This document shows, one piece after another, positions 29,076 to 37,008 of a stretch of 64,000 nucleotides of DNA. The translations under genes and the position numbers were made by a program. Positions within the stretch are counted from its first letter, which is position 1; every line of letters starts with the position of its first letter. Location of the stretch: positions 62,001-126,000 of the forward strand of contig NC_011978.1 of the NCBI RefSeq assembly GCF_000018945.1. The letters run 5' to 3'. The notes beneath the pieces are model-generated. The model saw only the letters and a list, made by a program, of their open reading frames with translations, made no database searches and was not told the DNA's origin. Source of the stretch: Thermotoga neapolitana DSM 4359. Lineage in GTDB: Bacteria > Thermotogota > Thermotogae > Thermotogales > Thermotogaceae.

Positions 29076-29744
29076 TTACACCTCCTCGCAGATCGGCAGA
29101 TTTCCCATCGAGTGGAGATACTCTCCATCATATTTTAACCTGAATACACAAACATCGACCCCTTTGCTCAAAGCGTGCCAGAAGATCTCGGAAAAGAAAG
29201 GATCAACCTTTCTGTTTGGAAGAAAACACCTGCTCTCAAGGAAAACCAGTATCAAAAGAAGCGCCCTGAAACCACTTTCAACACATCGGATCAGTTCTTC
29301 CACGTGTCTTTTTCCCCGCACTGTTGGAGCATCCGGAAACATGGCAACGCCGTTTTCTTCGAACGTACATCCCTTAACTTCCACAAAGGTTTTCCCGTCT
29401 ACCAGAAAATCCAGCACGCTGTTTCCTGAGGTCTTTTCTCTTTCTATTCTGGCACCCGGGAACATCTCCCCGAGAATCCTTTCTGCCACGAGGCTGTGGT
29501 ATCCAGAGTGAACAAAGACAAACTCTTCTCTGTATTCGACCGCAAGAAGGTCCCATTTTGTCTTTCTCCTTTCGGATTTTGCCCGCTTTAAAAGGACCCT
29601 TTTTCCAGGTGACAGCAGTGGAAGACGGCCTGTGTTGTGGATGTGTGCCTGTGTTCTCTCTTTTCCAACAGAGACGATACCCGTGAATCTGGTCTTCCTT
29701 TCAAGAAAAATCCCTTCTTCGTCGAAGGGTATCTCGAGTTTCAT
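29076..29744 (-). CDS. sfsA: SfsA-family nuclease/sugar fermentation stimulation protein
   Basis: A 222-residue protein. Family motifs are AHIHNTGRLPLLSPG near residue 35, and the nuclease-like core VLDFLVDGKTFVEVKGCTF followed by MFPDAPTVRGKRHVEEL. SfsA was named for a maltose phenotype in E. coli and is considered a PD-(D/E)XK-like nucleic-acid-binding protein; its true role is unclear. ATG at 29744 overlaps the flavin reductase stop as ATGA. An upstream extension of 42 codons in the same frame is out of character and lies inside that gene. Confidence 0.92.
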   Translation of the reverse strand: MKLEIPFDEEGIFLERKTRFTGIVSVGKERTQAHIHNTGRLPLLSPGKRVLLKRAKSERRKTKWDLLAVEYREEFVFVHSGYHSLVAERILGEMFPGARIEREKTSGNSVLDFLVDGKTFVEVKGCTFEENGVAMFPDAPTVRGKRHVEELIRCVESGFRALLLILVFLESRCFLPNRKVDPFFSEIFWHALSKGVDVCVFRLKYDGEYLHSMGNLPICEEV

Positions 29745-30214
29745 CTCTGAAGCACCTTCTCGATCTTCCCAAAAAACAACGTGTGGAAGCCGTGATCTTT
29801 GTAGAACCTGTCGATGATCTCCTGAGGAAGAACGAAGGGCTCTACGTTGTTTGCGAAAGTCACAGAGCACTCGATCAGTGTGTGTGCTTCTTTTATGGGA
29901 GCACTGAAGCCTTCCAGTTCATCCAGGTGAAGAAGTACCTTCTCGAACTTGTCTTCCTGGTATCCACTCACCCGTCCAAAGTAGTTAAGCGCCTCTCTGT
30001 GTTCTTCGCTCAGAAAGTTCAGAGTGAATCTTTTGCTCTCTTTGATGAGACGCCAGGTGAATCTCTGAGGCCTCACAGCGGTGATGAAGTACTCTTCTTC
30101 CCACATGATGCCGAAGAATCCCCACCCTATAGTCATGCCGTTAACTCTGTCCTTTGCCCTGCTCGTCAGAATCACCCTTCCTTTTCTTAAGTCTTCCAGC
30201 AGTCTTTCGTACAC
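29741..30214 (-). CDS. Flavin reductase-like FMN-binding split-barrel protein
   Basis: A roughly 157-residue flavoprotein with the split barrel: GRVILTSRAKDRVNGMTIGWGFFGIMWEEEYFITAVRP, then RFTWRLIKESKRFTLNFLS and YFGRVSGYQEDKF. Such proteins bind FMN and transfer electrons from NAD(P)H to flavin or oxygen; the partner is unknown. Three in-frame GTG codons lie at 30223, 30220 and 30214. I prefer 30214, eight bases after AAGGAG. The start lies within the last 74 bp of the MFS transporter gene. Confidence 0.83.
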   Translation of the reverse strand: MYERLLEDLRKGRVILTSRAKDRVNGMTIGWGFFGIMWEEEYFITAVRPQRFTWRLIKESKRFTLNFLSEEHREALNYFGRVSGYQEDKFEKVLLHLDELEGFSAPIKEAHTLIECSVTFANNVEPFVLPQEIIDRFYKDHGFHTLFFGKIEKVLQR

Positions 30215-31520
30215 GCTCACCACTCCTTTTCAGGATAAGATACACATCCATCAGTCTGTACACGGGCCTTCTCAGGGTGACAAATAGGGTGCTCAACATG
30301 AACGCCCTGAACGGAATGTACTGCCTCACCTTAACTTTCCTCAACAGGAATATAGCAGAGAATCTGAAGAATCCAGCCATTAAAAAGAGTATCTGAAGAC
30401 CGTAGATCTCAAAACCGCTTACGTTCACGTAGATGTCAGAAAGAAGTTTTGCGACGATCCCGCCCAGGAAAGAGCCTGCCAGACTTCCCACACTGGCAAA
30501 AGAAGCGTTCAGGCCGAAAAAGATGGGGTCCGATTCGAAGGCAACCTCCATGGGGAGAATGGCAAGCGACAGGTTTATGGCAGACCAGGCCACAGAGGAG
30601 ATCACCGCATCTGCAAACATCAAAGTCCTGTACGTTCCACCGTTCATGAAAAGCCACATCCCAGAAACAAGTGAGGCAAGCACTATTCCAAACTCTGCTA
30701 TCGTTTTGTGTCCGACGTTGTCGGAGATCTTTCCCAGAACCCTGTAGGCCAGCATCGCCACGAAATTGTTCAGTATCATCATGTAGGCGATGTAGGTGTA
30801 ACTCACGTTCAGGTTCTTCAGAAGGTGGTAATGGTAGAACGCAGAAGAGAACGTAACCGCCATGTTCCAGTAGAACGTGAAGAGAACGAACCTCATGAAG
30901 TTGTCGTCTTTGAAGACGGCCTTCAGAGGGACACCACTTCCCGATACCTTTACCGGGACGTCTGGAATCTTGTTCATCGAGAGGATGGAAAGAACAGTTC
31001 CCACCGAGGAGATGAGAAGCACAAAGACAAAACCCATGGAGAAACGATCGACCAGGAAGGAGTAGAGGTATATTATGAAGGCGTTGCCTATGGAAAGGAA
31101 CATGTTTCTGTTTCCGAACACCCTTCCCCTTTCTTCAGGGGGAATGAGATCTCTCATCCAGGAGTTCCAGGTGCTGCTTGAGAGGGCCGCAAAGATCTGT
31201 GAGATCATCAGGGAAGCGATGAAGACAATCGGATCTGTTTTTCCAAGGAGAATGAACACAACGAGCGCTGCAAAACTGAATCTGCTCAGGGCGTTGAACA
31301 CGTTGACGAGAAAGCGCCTCTTTCTGTACTTTCGCACGAAGAAAGAAGCGAAAAGTTGAAAGAACTGCATCATGGGTGGTACGGCGGCGGCGATGCTTAG
31401 GAGGAACTCATCCAGGTTGAAAAGCATCGCAAGTCCCGTAAAAACGGGACCCTGAACGAGCAAAGAATAGAACAGTGAAAAGATACCTTCGAGTGTGAGA
31501 AAAAGATAGGTGTTTTTCAT
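30141..31520 (-). CDS. Major facilitator superfamily transporter
   Basis: A 459-residue protein with about twelve membrane helices. The cytosolic loop after helix 2 has SFFVRKYRKRRFLVN, and between the halves lies PPEERGRVFGNRNMF, a typical MFS loop motif. The substrate is unknown. The C-terminal tail is basic and hydrophilic (KKRKGDSDEQGKGQS) and is read 74-83 bp into the flavin reductase gene, a longer overlap than usual here. ATG 31520 overlaps the stop of the upstream membrane protein gene. Confidence 0.87.
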   Translation of the reverse strand: MKNTYLFLTLEGIFSLFYSLLVQGPVFTGLAMLFNLDEFLLSIAAAVPPMMQFFQLFASFFVRKYRKRRFLVNVFNALSRFSFAALVVFILLGKTDPIVFIASLMISQIFAALSSSTWNSWMRDLIPPEERGRVFGNRNMFLSIGNAFIIYLYSFLVDRFSMGFVFVLLISSVGTVLSILSMNKIPDVPVKVSGSGVPLKAVFKDDNFMRFVLFTFYWNMAVTFSSAFYHYHLLKNLNVSYTYIAYMMILNNFVAMLAYRVLGKISDNVGHKTIAEFGIVLASLVSGMWLFMNGGTYRTLMFADAVISSVAWSAINLSLAILPMEVAFESDPIFFGLNASFASVGSLAGSFLGGIVAKLLSDIYVNVSGFEIYGLQILFLMAGFFRFSAIFLLRKVKVRQYIPFRAFMLSTLFVTLRRPVYRLMDVYLILKRSGERVRKTAGRLKKRKGDSDEQGKGQS

Positions 31521-32104
31521 GACCGCGGTCTCCAGAACACGTGTCCTGTCTTCTTTTTGTAGAGGATTTTGGCCATCACATAACTTCCAAGAAGGTCGAA
31601 GATGAGATCCAGCATCGTGTCGTCCAGTCCTTTTTGAGTGTTGTATCCCGGAACAACCTTGTCAGTGACGAATTCAGCGATCTCCCAGAGGAGTCCAGAG
31701 AAGGTACCAAGAAGAAAGGCCATCAGTATCGCTCCTGGAACCTCGTTCCAGTACCTGGATTTCTTTGTCAGAATCTGATAGAAAAAGTAAGTGACAACGA
31801 AAGATCCATAGAAATGAAGGTACTTGTCCCAGAAGGGGATCTTCTCGTAGAAGTTCATGAACTGCCCCAGAACGGAGTGAAGAAATATGGACGAAGAGAG
31901 CATCAGTTTTGTCTTTTCAGGCACTTCCTGGTGCACGATCTTTTCGTACACGTACGGGGAAAAACCTCCCAGCCAGAATATGAAATAACCCACCGTCTCA
32001 ACAATTTTGGCACGGATTAGAGAAAAAACGGCTGGAATTCCAAGAAAAAGTATCAATATTTTGTTCAGAACCCTTTCACTGGTTCTTTCGACCGTATCGA
32101 TTAT
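31517..32104 (-). CDS. DUF2238-like integral membrane protein, start uncertain
   Basis: A protein of about 195 residues with five or so membrane helices. PFWDKYLHFYGSFVVTYFFYQIL and GTFSGLLWEIAEFVTDKVVPGY...DDTMLDLIFDLLGSYVM match the DUF2238/YjdF pattern, with charged residues in the membrane. The role is unknown. The start is not clear: the ribosome site GGAGGTG at 32119-32113 is followed in frame by no ATG, GTG or TTG until TTG 32056. I give 32104 (ATA) as the approximate limit. An out-of-frame ATG AGG AAA TAA lies at the site. A -10 TATAAT lies at 32132-32127. Confidence 0.72.
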   Translation of the reverse strand: MIDTVERTSERVLNKILILFLGIPAVFSLIRAKIVETVGYFIFWLGGFSPYVYEKIVHQEVPEKTKLMLSSSIFLHSVLGQFMNFYEKIPFWDKYLHFYGSFVVTYFFYQILTKKSRYWNEVPGAILMAFLLGTFSGLLWEIAEFVTDKVVPGYNTQKGLDDTMLDLIFDLLGSYVMAKILYKKKTGHVFWRPRS

Positions 32105-32126
32105 TTCCTCATCACCTCCGTGCGCT

Positions 32127-32132
32127 ATTATA
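32127..32132 (-). promoter_or_regulatory. -10 element for the leftward membrane-protein operon
   Basis: TATAAT on the minus strand, about 9 bp before GGAGGTG, in the divergent region with the DedA gene. No clear -35 is visible. It would drive the DUF2238-like, MFS, flavin reductase, sfsA and 64-residue genes. Confidence 0.45.
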
Positions 32133-32154
32133 TTCGCAGAGGGAGTGAGAAAAC

Positions 32155-32688
32155 TTGAAGTATCTGTTACTCTTTTTGACAACGTTTCTTTTCGACAACT
32201 CGGGAACACCCCTTCCTATTCTAGCAGCGTCCACACTGATTTCAGCAGGGAAGATGCAGGCAGGACCGGCTTTCTTTGCGATCTACCTGGGACTTTTAAG
32301 TTGGGACTCTCTTACCTTCTTTGCGGGAAAGATGCTGAAACCTTTCTTTTCCAGACTCAACTGGAAGGTTTTTCAGAAAATCCTCAGGGAGTTTTCGAAT
32401 GTTTACATCTCTTCGGAAAAGATCCTGATTTTGTTCTGCAAGTTCGTTCCGTGGGTGGGAAAGGCCACACCGTTTCTTGCAGGATACATGGAAAGACCCT
32501 TCAGAACACTTCTTGTGATATGGGCCGGAGATCTAATATACGAAAGCGTGTTCTTCTTCACCACACTGACGGCTGGCAGGGTCTTTCTAGAGTTTTCAAA
32601 AATTCTGGGAATCGCTCTTTTTGCAGTGCTGATGGTTGTCTACTTTCTCTGGAAGAGAAAGATGAGAAAGTTCATTGAAAAACATTGA
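32155..32688 (+). CDS. DedA-family membrane protein
   Basis: A 177-residue protein with the DedA/VTT features: an N-terminal re-entrant loop region (TTFLFDNSGTPLPILAASTLISAG) and the conserved CKFVPWVGKATPFLAGYMERPFRTLLVIWAGDLIYE. DedA proteins take part in lipid flipping and membrane homeostasis, including undecaprenyl phosphate or polar lipid transport; the exact lipid is unknown. The start is TTG at 32155, after GAGGGAGTG. It is divergent from the DUF2238-like gene. Confidence 0.85.
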   Translation: MKYLLLFLTTFLFDNSGTPLPILAASTLISAGKMQAGPAFFAIYLGLLSWDSLTFFAGKMLKPFFSRLNWKVFQKILREFSNVYISSEKILILFCKFVPWVGKATPFLAGYMERPFRTLLVIWAGDLIYESVFFFTTLTAGRVFLEFSKILGIALFAVLMVVYFLWKRKMRKFIEKH

Positions 32689-32691
32689 AAG

Positions 32692-32706
32692 GGGGGCCAG
32701 GCCCCC
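32692..32706. terminator. Hairpin between the DedA gene and the ATP-grasp remnant
   Basis: GGGGGCC and GGCCCCC arms with one central base. On the minus strand it is followed by CTTTTC, so it suits termination after the leftward remnant; it also lies four bases after the DedA stop. Confidence 0.6.
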
Positions 32707-32711
32707 GTGCT

Positions 32712-33265
32712 TCACCTGATGTTCAACCTCTCCTCTGCCGCTTTGAGTATTGCCTCCAGCATTTCTGCGTAGGACATTCCTGCTATCTTTGCCATCTTTG
32801 CAAGATGACCATCCCAGCACCATCCGGGATTTGGATTCACCTCGAGAAGTTTCGGATTTCCTTCAGCGTCGAGCCGCCAGTCGAATCTGCAGTAATCTCT
32901 GCACTCCAGCCTTTCGAACAGTTTCAAACAACATTCGATTATGAACTTTTCCGTTTCCTCTGGAAGTTGTGCGGGGACAGACTTTATGTTCCAGTATGGA
33001 GAATCGGGCAACCATTTCGCTTCATACCCACATATTCTTGGGAGTTCTGGAGGAAGTGCAGAATAGTCCTCTTCTATTATGGGAAGTACGACGTAAGATT
33101 CTGGTGGGTTTCCTATGATACCCACACTCAGATCCTTCCCCGTCAGAAATTCCTCTACCAGGATTGGTTTGTCATAACCAAACCTGTCTCTTATCTCTGA
33201 AACGGCGTTTATCAGCTCTTCAGGAGAGTAAACAACACTTCTTTGAGTGATACCGAAAAACTACT
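32712..33265 (-). pseudogene. Truncated and frameshifted D-Ala-D-Ala ligase-like ATP-grasp gene
   Basis: The C-terminal half of an ATP-grasp ligase. From about 33243 the minus strand reads GITQRSVVYSPEELINAV, then KPILVEEFLTGKDLSVGIIG, FDWRLDAEGNPKLLEVNPNPGW and a final helix. That is the D-Ala-D-Ala ligase/carboxylate-amine pattern with the Mg-binding EVNPNPG. Upstream, the expected GSSxGI loop is split: GGG AGT AGT is followed by a T-run that puts GGT ATC out of frame by one base. The whole N-terminal half is missing. The open stretch 33125-32712 could only make a 137-residue fragment without the ATP-binding loop. Confidence 0.82.
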
Positions 33266-33303
33266 CCCATCATCATTACAACTCAAAAGTCAAAATTCTC
33301 ATC

Positions 33304-34359
33304 TCATAACCACTTCTTTTTCCTGAAATAGACCACCATCAGAAACGCTATCACACCCATCACAATGAGAACCACTGGATAACCCCATTTCCAACTGAGT
33401 TCTGGCATGTACTCGAAGTTCATACCGTAGATACCCGCTATGAAGGTGAGGGGCATGAAGATCGTTGCTATTATGGTGAGAACCTTCATCACCTCGTTCG
33501 TTCTGTTACTCATGTTCGAAAGGTACACGTCCAGAAGGCCACTCGCGATGTCCCTGAATGTTTCCACGGTGTCTGCAATCCGGATGGTGTGATCGTAAAC
33601 GTCTTTGAAGTAAGGAAGAGTTTCTTCTTTGATGAGTGAAGATTCACCTCTAGAGATTTCGTTCAGAACCTCCCTCAGAGGCCAGATCGTCTTTCGCAGT
33701 TCTATGAGGTTTCTCTTCAACACGTATATCTTCTGGACTGTGTCTTCTGCGGACATTTCCAGAACTTCTTCTTCCAGTATCTCGGTCTCGTCGTCGATCT
33801 TCTCCAGCAGGACGAAATAGTTGTCCACCAGAGCGTCCACCAGCGCATAAAGAAGATAGTCTGCTCCCCTCTTTCTTATGACCCCTCTGTTGTGTCTTAT
33901 CCTTTCTCTCACAGGATCAAAGACATCTCCCCTCTTTTCTTGAAACGTGAGAACACAGTTTCCTCTGAGAATCAAACTGATTTGCTCTGAGGTAAGTTCA
34001 GAGGAATTCTCATCGTAGGTGATCATTTTCAGTACGAGAAATACGTACTCATCGAAGAATTCGATCTTCGGTCTCTGATTGATATTTAGGATGTCCTCCA
34101 GAACAAGGAGGTGTATCCCGAAATGTTCTCCTATTCTTTCTACAACGTCTGTTCTGTGGACACCAACGATGTTTATCCACGTGGTCATTGAAGAATCTCT
34201 GAGGGAAAGAACATCCTCAACATTTGTTGTCCTGAACTCTCTGAATTCCTCAGGTGAGTAACTCATCACTTCAATCTCAAAGTCCTCTCTGTACTTTCCT
34301 GTATAAACGAGCGTTCCCGGAGGAAGACCCTTTTTGATGGACAGAACACGATCTTCCAT
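33304..34359 (-). CDS. corA: CorA-family divalent cation channel/transporter
   Basis: Pentameric Mg2+/Co2+ channel of the inner membrane. The 351-residue length equals T. maritima CorA, and the sequence is clearly similar but not identical to what I remember of it. There is an N-terminal cytosolic alpha/beta domain, a long stalk helix (VETFRDIASGLLDVYLSNMSNRTNEVMKVLTIIATIF), then the selectivity motif GMN in IAGIYGMNFEYMPEL, a second helix and the basic end FRKKKWL. ATG 34359 follows GGGAGGGATTGTG. It stands between two decayed genes. Confidence 0.97.
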   Translation of the reverse strand: MEDRVLSIKKGLPPGTLVYTGKYREDFEIEVMSYSPEEFREFRTTNVEDVLSLRDSSMTTWINIVGVHRTDVVERIGEHFGIHLLVLEDILNINQRPKIEFFDEYVFLVLKMITYDENSSELTSEQISLILRGNCVLTFQEKRGDVFDPVRERIRHNRGVIRKRGADYLLYALVDALVDNYFVLLEKIDDETEILEEEVLEMSAEDTVQKIYVLKRNLIELRKTIWPLREVLNEISRGESSLIKEETLPYFKDVYDHTIRIADTVETFRDIASGLLDVYLSNMSNRTNEVMKVLTIIATIFMPLTFIAGIYGMNFEYMPELSWKWGYPVVLIVMGVIAFLMVVYFRKKKWL

Positions 34360-34390
34360 CACAATCCCTCCCTTTTCTTTGTTCATCCTA

Positions 34391-34423
34391 TTTTAAAACA
34401 AAAGGCGCACCCTCGGGTGCGCC
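34391..34423 (-). terminator. Rho-independent terminator after the Dps-like gene
   Basis: A 9-bp perfect stem, GGCGCACCC/GGGTGCGCC (34404-34423), is followed on the minus strand by TTTTGTTTT. It is 20 bp beyond the Dps-like gene stop. Confidence 0.92.
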
Positions 34424-34443
34424 CTTTTTGATCACGGAAGCCT

Positions 34444-34992
34444 TCACTTGAGGAACTTCGAGACGAACGGTGAGGTTTCCCCGCGTCTCATGAAATGCCC
34501 GGAAGGACCTTCTCCTAAAAATTCGGAAAACCAGGACTCGTGCTCGATCTCTTCGTTTAAAATTGCAAGAGAAAGTTCGTATGTTCTGTGGTCCTTTCCT
34601 GCCGTCATGTTGCAAATTTCCGTGTAGCCTCTCACTGCACACCTTTCAGCGGCAACGAGCACCTTCAATATCTCCTGAACGGTTGGAGTGTCAGGAAGTC
34701 TTGCAGGAGGACACGCAGAAAGGTCGTGGAACTCTTTCATGCAATCTGGAAGCTTTCCTCCGAGTTCGTAGATTCTGGGAACGAGCGCTTCAAAGTGATT
34801 TCTGTCTTCAATTCTGGCCACTTCTGTGATTTCTTTGAGAGTCTCTCCTTCAAGTCCGATGAGATTTGCTCTTAAGATGGTGTAGTAGTAATAAGTTGTG
34901 AGTTCTGCCGCTGCGTTTTTTATCAGGAGTTCCAGTAAACGATCAACATCCACCCCTGCCTTTTCAACCATTTCTCTTGCTACTCTCGCCAT
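34444..34992 (-). CDS. Dps-like/thioferritin-type ferritin-like protein
   Basis: A 182-residue four-helix bundle. Diiron-type ligands appear in AAAELTTYYYYTILRANL, EDRNHFEALVPRIYELGG and NEEIEHESWFSEFL. The cysteine pair in AERCAVRGYTEICNMT is the mark of the Dps-like (DPSL) group known from archaea and anaerobes, where it joins peroxide detoxification with iron storage. ATG 34992 follows GAAGGGGG. It has its own promoter with a leader of about 80 bases and its own terminator, so it is monocistronic. Peroxide or iron control is likely but not shown. Confidence 0.85.
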   Translation of the reverse strand: MARVAREMVEKAGVDVDRLLELLIKNAAAELTTYYYYTILRANLIGLEGETLKEITEVARIEDRNHFEALVPRIYELGGKLPDCMKEFHDLSACPPARLPDTPTVQEILKVLVAAERCAVRGYTEICNMTAGKDHRTYELSLAILNEEIEHESWFSEFLGEGPSGHFMRRGETSPFVSKFLK

Positions 34993-35076
34993 GTTAACGC
35001 CCCCTTCGATCTTCCTGAAAATCGTTTAGCACTTCCGTGAAAGAACCAAACTGTTTCAATCGAAAGTGTTGGTTTA

Positions 35077-35106
35077 TGATACCATTTTCCCAGAGGAAAA
35101 GTCAAG
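35077..35106 (-). promoter_or_regulatory. Promoter of the Dps-like gene
   Basis: On the minus strand, TTGACT (35106-35101) and TATCAT (35082-35077) are 18 bp apart, giving a leader of roughly 80 bases before the ATG at 34992. The -35 falls inside the end of the PHP remnant. Confidence 0.7.
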
Positions 35107-35570
35107 TTTTTTCTCTCATCAGATAGATCGCCACATCCGTGTTCTTCCTTATCGCTTCTTTGATCGCCTCTACGTTCCTCTCCGATCTGATCAGTGTTTT
35201 CCAGGAATACACATGCCACACCTCATGGAAATCGGAGTTTGCCACGTACCGGTATTTCTTCACACCGATCGAGTTGAAAAGATCATCTCGATTCGCCACT
35301 TCCCAGGCATCGAACATGTCTTTGAAACGCTCCATGTTCACCCAGAGAAACCAGGAAAGATGTTCCTCGTCCTGTTTTTTTCTATCTGGATGTGCTGCTA
35401 TAACCAGTGCATTCTGTTCTTTCAACCTTTTCACGATCTCCTCCACCGGGAGAGAAGGGTCCACGTACCCCTTTACATCTATGGCAAGAATGTGATAGAG
35501 AAAGGTGTCCATCGCTCATGTTTGTGTGCACATGAAAATCGCACAGAAGTCATTCCACAGAATCCTTCAT
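35102..35570 (-). pseudogene. Decayed PHP-domain phosphoesterase gene
   Basis: GGAGGTGGG at 35585-35577 is followed by ATG 35570 and only six codons (MKDSVE) before an in-frame TGA. Straight after it the same frame continues CDFHVHTNMSDGHL, the metal-binding HxH start of PHP proteins. The frame is then lost near 35510, and the C-terminal part resumes in another frame (LVIAAHPDRKKQ, later YRYVANSDFHEVWHVYSW) to the stop at 35102. The central region is missing. The open frame 35512-35102 lacks the first metal ligands, so an active enzyme is not expected. Confidence 0.83.
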
Positions 35571-35585
35571 AGATTCCCACCTCCG

Positions 35586-35780
35586 TTCACATGATAGGAA
35601 GAATCCTTTAAATCTGTGTTCAGTTCTGTGAAGATAATGTATTCCAGAATCCTTTCCTTTCGGTTTTCAATGTCTGTCAGGAAAATAGCCTTCATCATTT
35701 TTGCATATAAATGTTCAAGTAGTAAATGTTTATTCCAAATTAATACCCTGTGACTTTCCTTTAATTCAAAGTAAAGAAAA
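35586..35780. other. Non-coding spacer upstream of carA
   Basis: AT-rich spacer between the decayed PHP gene and the carA promoter. I see no open frame, repeat or known RNA motif in it. Confidence 0.6.
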
Positions 35781-35809
35781 CTGACTAGCCCTTTACCTGT
35801 GGTTATAAT
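35781..35809 (+). promoter_or_regulatory. Promoter of carA-carB
   Basis: CTGACT (35781-35786), 17-bp spacer, perfect TATAAT (35804-35809). The leader is about 20 bases with AAGGAGGTG before the ATG, which leaves no room for an attenuator. Confidence 0.72.
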
Positions 35810-35835
35810 CTCTGAGAAAGGGAAGGAGGTGCAAC

Positions 35836-37008
35836 ATGAAAACGCTTCTTGCTCTGGAAGACGGATCGTTTTTTTTTGGGCAGAGTCTGGGTGCAGAGGG
35901 TGAAACCTTCGGCGAACTGGTCTTCAACACAGGAATGACCGGCTATCAGGAAGTTCTCACAGATCCCTCCTACACGGGTCAGATCGTTGTGATGACCTAT
36001 CCTGAGATAGGAATCTACGGAGTAAACGAAGAGGATGTGGAGTCGGATGGGATAAAGGTTGCGGGATTCGTTGTCTACAGAAGTGTGTCCGTTCCTTCCA
36101 ACTGGAGAGCCACCATCTCCTTTCCGGATTATCTGAAAAAACACAACATAGTTGCCATCGAAGGTGTGGACACGAGGGCCCTCACGAGGAAGATCCGTGT
36201 GAAAGGTGCCATGAAAGGTGCCATATCCACGGTGGATCTGAACCCAGAATCCCTGGTCAGACGCGTGAAGGAAAGTCCCGGCATAGTGGGAAGAGACCTG
36301 GTTGGTCTTGTTTCTCCGAAAGAGATCATCGTGGAAAACGAAGATGGGGAATTTTCAGTCGTTGTCCTGGACTCCGGGGTGAAATGGGGTATCCTCAGAG
36401 ACCTGAAGAGAGTGGGAGCACGGGTGGTGAGGGTACCCTACGGTGTGGACATAGATGACATCAAAAAGCTCAATCCGGATGGTGTTCTCATCTCCAATGG
36501 TCCCGGAGACCCGGCCGCCCTGCTGAAAACTGTCCGTCTGATAAGAGACCTTCTGAAGGAGGAAATACCCCTTGCGGGAATCTGTCTTGGACATCAGCTT
36601 CTTGGTCTTGCAATAGGAGCCAGAACCTACAAGATGAAGTTTGGACACAGAGGAATAAACCATCCTGTGAAGGATCTGAGAAATGGACGTGTTCTGATCA
36701 CCACCCACAACCACGGTTTTGCAGTGGATCCAAAGAGTTTTGGCCTACCAGAACTTGGAAGCGAAGATCAGGATGCGAACGTTCTCACCAGCAACCTTCA
36801 GAAGATATCCGTTCTTGAGGGAACCAGTCCGCAGGGAATAAAAGTTGAGATCACCCATATTTCTCTCAACGATGGAACGATAGAAGGAATGAGGCTGGTT
36901 GATTATCCAGCCTTTTCTGTTCAGTACCACCCTGAAGCCTCTCCCGGTCCTCACGATGCAAAGTACTTCTTTGAAGAATTCAAACGCCTCATAAAGGAGG
37001 TAAGGTAA
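35836..37008 (+). CDS. carA: Carbamoyl-phosphate synthase small (glutaminase) subunit
   Basis: Hydrolyses glutamine and passes ammonia to CarB for arginine and pyrimidine synthesis. The 390-residue protein has the N-terminal CPSase domain ([25 protein letters not shown]) and a class I amidotransferase domain with the nucleophile in [10 protein letters not shown] and the His-Glu in [13 protein letters not shown] 35836 follows GGAAGGAGGTGCAAC. Its TAA overlaps the carB ATG as TAATG. Confidence 0.98.
   Translation: MKTLLALEDGSFFFGQSLGAEGETFGELVFNTGMTGYQEVLTDPSYTGQIVVMTYPEIGIYGVNEEDVESDGIKVAGFVVYRSVSVPSNWRATISFPDYLKKHNIVAIEGVDTRALTRKIRVKGAMKGAISTVDLNPESLVRRVKESPGIVGRDLVGLVSPKEIIVENEDGEFSVVVLDSGVKWGILRDLKRVGARVVRVPYGVDIDDIKKLNPDGVLISNGPGDPAALLKTVRLIRDLLKEEIPLAGICLGHQLLGLAIGARTYKMKFGHRGINHPVKDLRNGRVLITTHNHGFAVDPKSFGLPELGSEDQDANVLTSNLQKISVLEGTSPQGIKVEITHISLNDGTIEGMRLVDYPAFSVQYHPEASPGPHDAKYFFEEFKRLIKEVR

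Noticed and set aside
32712-33125. Intact 137-residue ATP-grasp protein
   Set aside because: The similarity continues upstream without a start codon, then meets a frameshift, and the ATP-binding half is missing.
35102-35512. Intact 136-residue PHP protein
   Set aside because: It lacks the first metal-binding HxH, which is found upstream in a different frame after a TGA; this is a decayed gene.
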